64,000 nt of DNA from Streptomyces odontomachi (GTDB lineage Bacteria; Actinomycetota; Actinomycetes; Streptomycetales; Streptomycetaceae), in assembly GCF_024435355.1 (NCBI RefSeq), contig NZ_JAMJWG010000003.1, positions 620,001 to 684,000 on the forward strand, written 5' to 3'. Made by a program: the position numbers and the translations under genes. Positions 59,190 through 64,000 of the stretch are shown here, in pieces; the stretch's first letter is position 1, and each line of letters opens with the position of its first letter. Below the pieces are notes generated by a model. The model saw only the letters and a program-made list of their open reading frames with translations. It made no database searches and was not told where the DNA came from.

Positions 59190-61022
59190 CTAGAAGGCTG
59201 CCTCGTCCAGGTCCATCAGGTCCAGTGCCACTTGCTCGGCGATCTGCCGCTGCACGGCCACACCCGGCAGCACGTTCGCGGCGAAGAACCGGGCGGCGGC
59301 GATCTTGCCCCGGTAGAAGGCCGTTTCCTTCGCGTTCACACCGGGCCCGGCCAGCTTCTCCGCCGCGACGGCGGCACCGCGCAGCAGCAGGTAGCCGACG
59401 ACGACGTCGCCGCAGGCGAGCAGTAGGCGGGTGGTGTTCAGCCCGACCTTGTAGATGCTGCGGACTTCCTTCTCGGTGGCGGCGAGGTCGGTCAGCATGA
59501 CGCCGACGATCGCTTCGAGCTCCACGGCGGCCTTCGACAGCTGCTCGCGCGCCTCGGACAGCTCGTCGCCGCCGGTGCCCACCGCGAGGAACTTCTTGAT
59601 CTCCTCGGCGAGCGAGTTCAGCGCCTGGCCCTGGTTGCGGACCACCTTGCGGAAGAAGAAGTCCTGGCCCTGGATCGCGGTGGTGCCCTCGTACAGGGTG
59701 TCGATCTTGGCGTCCCGGATGTACTGCTCCAGCGGGTACTCCTGGAGGTAGCCCGAGCCACCGAAGGTCTGCAACGACTGCGCCAGCTGCTCGTAGGCCT
59801 TCTCGGAGCCGTAGCCCTTGACGATCGGCAGCAGCAGGTCGTTCAGCGCGTGCAGCTGCGCGGCGTCCTCGCCGCGTGCTTCCTTGACCGCGATCTCGTC
59901 CTGGACGGTGGCGGTGTACAGCACCAGGGCGCGCATGCCCTCCGCGTACGCCTTCTGCGTCATCAGGGAACGGCGCACGTCCGGGTGGTGGGTGATGGTC
60001 ACCTTCGGCGCGCTCTTGTCCATGAAGTTCGCCAGGTCCGGGCCCTGCACCCGCTCCTTCGCGTACTCCAGGGCGTTCAGGTAGCCGGAGGAGAGCGTCG
60101 ATATCGCCTTGGTGCCGACCATCATGCGGGCGAACTCGATGATCCGGAACATCTGCCGGATGCCGTCGTGCTTGTCGCCGATCAGCCAGCCCTTGGCCGG
60201 GTGCCGCTCGCCGAACGTCATCTCGCAGGTGTTGGAGACCTTCAGGCCCATCTTGTGCTCGACGTTGGTGGCGTAGGCGCCGTTGCGCTCGCCCAGCTCG
60301 CCGGTCTCGGGGTCGAACTCGTACTTCGGCACGAGGAAGAGGGACAGGCCCTTGGTGCCGGGTCCCGCGCCCTCGGGGCGGGCCAGCACGTAGTGGAAGA
60401 TGTTCTCCTCCAGGTCGTGCTCGCCCGAGGTGATGAAGCGCTTGACGCCCTCGATGTGCCAGGAGCCGTCCTCCTGCTGGACCGCCTTGGTGCGTCCTGC
60501 GCCGACGTCCGAGCCCGCGTCCGGCTCGGTGAGCACCATGGTGGCGCCCCAGCGCTTCTCGACGGCGAGCTTGGCGATCTCCTTCTGCTGCTCGGTGCCC
60601 TCCTCGAAGAGGATCCGCGCGAACGCGGGGCCCGAGGCGTACATCCAGATGGCCGGGTTGGCGCCCAGCACCAGCTCCGCGTAGGCCCAGATCAGGGACG
60701 GCGGCGTGGTGGTGCCACCGATCTCCTCGGGCAGGCCGAGCCGCCAGTACTCGGAGTCCATGAACGTCCGGTACGACTTCTTGAAGGACGCGGGGACCGG
60801 GGCCGTGTGCGTGGCCGGGTCGAAGACGGGCGGGGTGCGGTCGGCGTCCGCGTAGGACTCCGCGAGGTCGTGCTCGGCGAGCCGGCTGACCTCGGTCAGG
60901 ACGTCCTTGGCGGTCTCGGCATCCATCTCCGCGAACGGGCCGGTGCCGTACAGCTTGTCGCGGCCGAGCACCTCGAAGAGGTTGAACTCGACGTCGCGGA
61001 GATTCGACTTGTAGTGGCCCAT
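59190..61022 (-). CDS. Acyl-CoA dehydrogenase (FadE5-like, with C-terminal extension)
   Basis: The 610-residue flavoenzyme has the ACAD fold with an N-terminal extension ([26 protein letters not shown]), the substrate loop [41 protein letters not shown], the FAD/subunit segment [16 protein letters not shown] and the active-site region [40 protein letters not shown]. The C-terminal roughly 130 residues are typical of the long FadE5/FadE15 group. It oxidises acyl-CoA at C2-C3 in fatty acid degradation. Upstream are two TACC-GGTA palindromes likely bound by a TetR regulator. Confidence 0.93.
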   Translation of the reverse strand: MGHYKSNLRDVEFNLFEVLGRDKLYGTGPFAEMDAETAKDVLTEVSRLAEHDLAESYADADRTPPVFDPATHTAPVPASFKKSYRTFMDSEYWRLGLPEEIGGTTTPPSLIWAYAELVLGANPAIWMYASGPAFARILFEEGTEQQKEIAKLAVEKRWGATMVLTEPDAGSDVGAGRTKAVQQEDGSWHIEGVKRFITSGEHDLEENIFHYVLARPEGAGPGTKGLSLFLVPKYEFDPETGELGERNGAYATNVEHKMGLKVSNTCEMTFGERHPAKGWLIGDKHDGIRQMFRIIEFARMMVGTKAISTLSSGYLNALEYAKERVQGPDLANFMDKSAPKVTITHHPDVRRSLMTQKAYAEGMRALVLYTATVQDEIAVKEARGEDAAQLHALNDLLLPIVKGYGSEKAYEQLAQSLQTFGGSGYLQEYPLEQYIRDAKIDTLYEGTTAIQGQDFFFRKVVRNQGQALNSLAEEIKKFLAVGTGGDELSEAREQLSKAAVELEAIVGVMLTDLAATEKEVRSIYKVGLNTTRLLLACGDVVVGYLLLRGAAVAAEKLAGPGVNAKETAFYRGKIAAARFFAANVLPGVAVQRQIAEQVALDLMDLDEAAF

Positions 61023-61172
61023 GGCAACGGCTCCGTATGGGGTCGGAGGGCTTCAGTCCTCGTTCTGCGGATGTGTCCTGTGTGTCCTGGTGCGGATCAT
61101 GACCGCCGGCAGCCGGGCACGGGGTGTGCGTCCCGCTGTGTGCGGATGCGGACGGGGCACGGCTGTGTCCGT

Positions 61173-61210
61173 CTACCGACCGGTAGCCTCGATCATGCTA
61201 CCCACGGGTA
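61173..61210. promoter_or_regulatory. Two TACC-N4-GGTA palindromes, candidate TetR-type fatty-acid operator
   Basis: CTACCGACCGGTAG (61173-61186) and CTACCCACGGGTA (61198-61210) share the arms TACC/GGTA and lie 25 bp apart, about two helical turns plus a few bases, upstream of the dehydrogenase start. Confidence 0.5.
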
Positions 61211-61376
61211 ATAAGAATCAACCCCTATCGCCCGAGTGTGACCAGGCTCTTACATACGGAACCGTTTGCGGGTGGGCGGCTGGTGGGTGGCCGGTGGGCG
61301 GCCGGGCCGGGGCGGCGGCGGGTGGCGGGCCGCCGGGCGCACGGCTCGGAGCGCGCGCTCGCCCCCGAAAAGCTGG

Positions 61377-61390
61377 GTACGCTTGCGTAC
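61377..61390. promoter_or_regulatory. Perfect palindrome GTACGC-TT-GCGTAC abutting the SseB-like start codon
   Basis: The 14-bp palindrome ends on the base before ATG 61391. It could be an operator or a small hairpin that masks initiation. No ribosome-binding site is visible between. Confidence 0.5.
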
Positions 61391-61891
61391 ATGTACGGCT
61401 ACGACCAGCATGCGGGGGGCCCGGGCGCCGGCCAGCAGTACATCCCGCCACAGCCACCGCCACCCCATCAGCCGCCGCCGCAGCAGATGCCCGGCGGCTA
61501 CGGCCAGCCGCCTCCCCTCTACCCGGAGCCGTCTCCGCCGTCGCTGGCGGACGCCGTGCGCGCCTTCACCACGGGATCGACGACGGCGGAGGACTTCCAG
61601 CAGATCTTCGCCACCTCGAAGGTCTACTGCCCGCGCGGCGACAACCCCGGCTTCCTGGCCCTGCACAACACCCAGCAGCCGGTGATCCCCATGTTCACCT
61701 CGCTCAAGGAGCTGCGCCGGTACGCCGGCAAGGACTCCAAGTACTTCGTGATCACCGGCGCCGAGGTGATCGACCTGCTGCCCACCGGCTACGGCTTCGT
61801 CCTCGACATGGAGGGCGAGCACCGGATGGTCTTCGACGCCAAGGCCGTCGAGGAGATGGTCGACTACGCGATGCGGCGCATGTACGGCTAG
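61391..61891 (+). CDS. SseB-family protein
   Basis: The 166-residue protein starts with a Gly/Gln/Pro-rich disordered segment, then the SseB N-terminal fold: FATSKVYCPRGDNPGFLALHNTQQPVIPMFTSLKELRRYAGKDSKYFVITGAEVIDLLPTGYGFVLDMEGEHRMVFDAKAVEEMVDYAMRRMYG. SseB-like proteins occur widely in actinomycetes, often linked to type VII secretion, but their biochemical role is unclear. The ATG at 61391 is immediately preceded by a palindrome, and no Shine-Dalgarno is evident, so leaderless initiation is possible. Confidence 0.85.
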   Translation: MYGYDQHAGGPGAGQQYIPPQPPPPHQPPPQQMPGGYGQPPPLYPEPSPPSLADAVRAFTTGSTTAEDFQQIFATSKVYCPRGDNPGFLALHNTQQPVIPMFTSLKELRRYAGKDSKYFVITGAEVIDLLPTGYGFVLDMEGEHRMVFDAKAVEEMVDYAMRRMYG

Positions 61892-61944
61892 CCGAGCAGG
61901 TTCGAAGTCCTCTCGTCGCGCGCAGGCGGGGCTTCGGACACCTC

Positions 61945-63375
61945 CTAGGGCGCTTCGTCGGTTCGGCCGTGGCGGCGGTGGGCTTCTTCGATGGTGAGCC
62001 AGGCGGCGAGCAGGAGCGCGATGACGCAGGTGGCGACCAGCCAGCCGAAGGCGGTGTGGAAGGCGCCGACGGTGGGGGTGCCGTCGCGTTCGAGGAGGAC
62101 CACGAGGAGCGCGGTGCCGGTGGAGCCGCCGACGCGCTGGATGATGTTGGCCTCCGATGTGGCGTCGGGCAGCCGGTCGCGTGGCACGGTCTTGTAGGCG
62201 ACCGACAGGGCGGGCATGGCGGCAAGGCCGAGTCCGAAGCCGGTGACCGCTTGCAGGGTCCCGGCGAGGACCAGCCCGGTGTCGGCGGGCAGGAACGCCA
62301 GCGGCAGGATGCCGGCGGCGCTCAGGGCCAGACCGGCCATGGAGATCAGGCCACCACCGATGCGGTCGGTGAGCATACCGCCGAACGGCATGGACACGGC
62401 GGTACCACCACCGACGGCGAGCATCAGCAGCCCCGTGTCGATCACGCTCTGGCCGCGCAACTGCTGGTAGTAGAGGGGGAGCAGGATCAGCGTGCCGAGC
62501 AGCGCGGCGCCGGTGAAGAACACCGAGGCGGTGGCGGCGGAGTAGACGCGGTTGGCGAACAGGCGCAGGTCCAGCAGCGGGTGGGCGATGGTCAGGCTGC
62601 GCCACACGAACAAGGCGAGCGCGGCGAGCCCGGGTGCCAGGGTGGCCGGCACGGCGGGGTCGGCGAGGCTGCCGGCACGACCGAGCCTGGTGATGCCGTA
62701 GAGGACCAGCGGCAGTCCGGCGGCGACCAGCGTGAACCCGAGGGCGTCGAAGCGCCGCCCGCGAGCGGGCGTACCGCGTGGCACCAGCCGCAGGCCTGCC
62801 AGGACGGCCACCGCGCCGACGGGAACGTTGACGAGGAACAGCCATCGCCAGGACAGCCCGCTGATCAGCAGCCCGCCGATGGTCGGGCCGATGGCCGGGG
62901 CGAGGATCACCACGATCTTGGTGATGTTCAGCACGCGGCCCATCCGCTCCCGGCCGGCGACCTGGCCGATGATCGTCTGCCCGGTCGGGACCAGCAGCGC
63001 CCCGGTCAGCCCTTGCACGACACGGAAGGCGATCAGGGCCGGCAGGTTCGGTGCCGCGGCGCACAGGGCGGAGGCGGCGACGAAGCCGACAAGGGCGGTC
63101 AGCCACAGCCGGCCCGAGCCGATGCGCCGGCTCAGCCACGCGTTCAGCGGCAGCGCGGCGGCGAACGCGACCACGTAGCCGCTGCTGAGCCACTGGGCGC
63201 TGGTCAGCGAGGCGCGCAAGGACCGGCTGATCGTGTCCAACCCCACGTTGACCAGCGACGAGTCGAGCGTGGACATGAACGAGCCGAGCACCACCACGAT
63301 CGCCAACCGCCACACCTGCCACGGCACCGGCGGCAACGCTGCCTGCGCCTGACGCGACTGAACGGTCCTGGCCAT
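61945..63375 (-). CDS. DHA2-family MFS multidrug exporter (EmrB/QacA type)
   Basis: The 476-residue transporter starts IVVVLGSFMSTLDSSLVNVGLDTI, the DHA2 motif D1 region, followed by WLSSGYVVAFAAALPLNAWLSRRIG and RVVQGLTGALLVPTGQTIIG. About 14 helices are present. These proteins export drugs or dyes against protons. ATG 63375 has GGGGGAGA upstream; the longer reading from 63393 includes that site and is rejected. It is divergent from a MarR regulator, with a TGGGA-TT-TCCCA palindrome between. Confidence 0.92.
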   Translation of the reverse strand: MARTVQSRQAQAALPPVPWQVWRLAIVVVLGSFMSTLDSSLVNVGLDTISRSLRASLTSAQWLSSGYVVAFAAALPLNAWLSRRIGSGRLWLTALVGFVAASALCAAAPNLPALIAFRVVQGLTGALLVPTGQTIIGQVAGRERMGRVLNITKIVVILAPAIGPTIGGLLISGLSWRWLFLVNVPVGAVAVLAGLRLVPRGTPARGRRFDALGFTLVAAGLPLVLYGITRLGRAGSLADPAVPATLAPGLAALALFVWRSLTIAHPLLDLRLFANRVYSAATASVFFTGAALLGTLILLPLYYQQLRGQSVIDTGLLMLAVGGGTAVSMPFGGMLTDRIGGGLISMAGLALSAAGILPLAFLPADTGLVLAGTLQAVTGFGLGLAAMPALSVAYKTVPRDRLPDATSEANIIQRVGGSTGTALLVVLLERDGTPTVGAFHTAFGWLVATCVIALLLAAWLTIEEAHRRHGRTDEAP

Positions 63376-63402
63376 CCTGTCTCCCCCCGCCAACCATGTT
63401 AG

Positions 63403-63414
63403 TGGGATTTCCCA
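63403..63414. promoter_or_regulatory. MarR-type operator between exporter and regulator
   Basis: TGGGA-TT-TCCCA is a perfect 12-bp palindrome 28 bp upstream of the exporter start and 40 bp upstream of the regulator start, in an AT-rich promoter region. Confidence 0.65.
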
Positions 63415-63453
63415 TCATAGGTTAGCCATCCAAAATCGGGGTAGGATAGGTTC

Positions 63454-63930
63454 GTGTCCATGTCCACGGCAGCCTCGCCTGATCCCCAGAAGGAGCCGGA
63501 GCGGGCATCGGGCGCATTGCTGGACGTGCCGGTCTTCGCGCTGGTGCGCCTCGGCAGGCTCGCCCACGCCGTCGTCCGCGGCGCCTTCGCCGACGCGGGC
63601 CTGTCCTCCCGGACCCATTTCGTGCTGCTGTGCCTGCGCGAGGACGGCCGGCTGTCCCAGCGTGAACTCGCCGACCGGGTCTCCATGGACCGCAGCGACC
63701 TGGTCAAGGTCCTCGACCACCTCGAACACTCCGGACATCTGCGCCGCGAACCTGACCCGCACGACCGCCGACGTCACCTGCTGTCGATCACGCCCGCGGG
63801 CGAACAGACCCTTCGACGCGGAGAGGACCTCCTCACCGAGGCGACCCAGCAGGCCTTGGCCGGCCTCGACGCGGAGCAACAGACGCAGCTGCACCGCCTC
63901 ACCCTGCAAGCCCTCGCCACCCTGACCTGA
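63454..63930 (+). CDS. MarR-family transcriptional regulator
   Basis: The 158-residue regulator has a winged helix (LLCLREDGRLSQRELADRVSMDRSDLVKVLDHLEHSGHLRREPDPHDRRRHLLSITPAG) with the DPxDRR wing, and dimerisation helices at both ends. It probably represses the divergent DHA2 exporter until a toxic ligand binds. The GTG at 63454 has AGGATAGG upstream; ATG 63460 is also possible. The remaining 70 bases of the window after its stop show nothing I can assign. Confidence 0.9.
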   Translation: MSMSTAASPDPQKEPERASGALLDVPVFALVRLGRLAHAVVRGAFADAGLSSRTHFVLLCLREDGRLSQRELADRVSMDRSDLVKVLDHLEHSGHLRREPDPHDRRRHLLSITPAGEQTLRRGEDLLTEATQQALAGLDAEQQTQLHRLTLQALATLT

Positions 63931-64000
63931 TCGACGCCGGCTCCTTCCACGTCCGGACCGGCATCGACGGGATGTCGACGACCGCACGCGTGACCTCAGG

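Larger units (their letters stand above)
61023..61390. other. 368-bp divergent intergenic region, acyl-CoA dehydrogenase / SseB-like gene
   Basis: No gene is supported. It contains the two TACC-GGTA palindromes and an AT-rich segment TAATAAGAATCAA (61209-61221) that probably holds the promoter of the dehydrogenase gene. Near the SseB-like start is a 14-bp palindrome. Confidence 0.55.

Overview
The window is high-GC actinobacterial chromosome, almost certainly Streptomyces. The pointers are pervasive G/C third codon positions, GTG starts, four-base ATGA/GTGA overlaps, a proteasome activator (Bpa), many Ser/Thr kinases, a WhiJ-type HTH/DUF397/ATPase triad, WXG100 proteins, and the intergenic GCGCAGTTCCCCGCGCCCC repeat family common in that genus. 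A parS-like palindrome at about 2.67 kb suggests the window lies in the origin-proximal half of the chromosome, where Streptomyces parS sites cluster. The order paired kinases - branched-chain keto acid dehydrogenase genes - GntR/MFS - NHL protein - aminopeptidase - acyl-CoA dehydrogenase resembles, from memory, the S. coelicolor core region around SCO3800-SCO3825. No rRNA, tRNA, CRISPR array, transposase or prophage was seen.

Layout. 1-5.9 kb: 3' part of mobA, moeA, the parS-like site, a quinone oxidoreductase, a Pro/Ala-rich surface protein and bpa. 6-9.7 kb: two divergent transmembrane Ser/Thr kinases, one with a PASTA domain. 9.7-14.9 kb: the E1alpha/E1beta/E2 operon of a 2-oxoacid dehydrogenase complex, flanked on both sides by intergenic palindromic repeats. 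14.9-18.9 kb: MarR plus FAD oxidoreductase, a methyltransferase, and a secreted HNH-nuclease lipoprotein. 18.9-25.9 kb: a four-gene translationally coupled operon (Trypco1-like protein, trypsin-VMAP, MoxR AAA+ ATPase, vWA/pseudokinase/P-loop fusion), which matches the vWA-MoxR-VMAP ternary conflict systems. 26-29 kb: a membrane protein with a NarL-type two-component pair. 29.1-30 kb: an orphan eCIS-core (DUF4157) protein. 30-33 kb: MMPL exporter and TetR sharing an operator. 33-35 kb: the WhiJ-type triad. 34.9-37 kb: a Ser/Thr kinase fused to a glycine-betaine-binding (OpuAC) domain, with an apparent frameshift in a G9 tract, plus a 41-residue small membrane protein.

37-45.5 kb holds a Tat-exported glycoside-hydrolase-like protein, a fourth kinase, GntR/MFS, a hypothetical protein, a DinB/maleylpyruvate-isomerase-like protein and a nitrilase-family amidohydrolase. 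45.8-50.3 kb is a type VII secretion polymorphic-toxin locus: two WXG100-type proteins, a large toxin ending in a CdiA-CT RNase A-like domain, a candidate immunity gene, then a truncated orphan RNase A-like module with a CdiI_2-like immunity protein. 50.4-57 kb holds a methyltransferase, a LURP-one-like protein, a thioredoxin-NHL protein, and a two-gene unit pairing a PAS/SpoIIE phosphatase with a B12-binding protein that carries the Wx9EH motif of CarH-type photoreceptors. 57-64 kb holds DUF6458, an M18 aminopeptidase, an acyl-CoA dehydrogenase, an SseB-like protein and an MFS/MarR drug-resistance pair.

The strongest candidates for unusual biology are the VMAP conflict operon, the kinase-OpuAC receptor with its homopolymer frameshift, the B12/phosphatase pair and the RNase A-like toxin locus. 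All functional statements are inferred from motifs read by eye; no database search was run.
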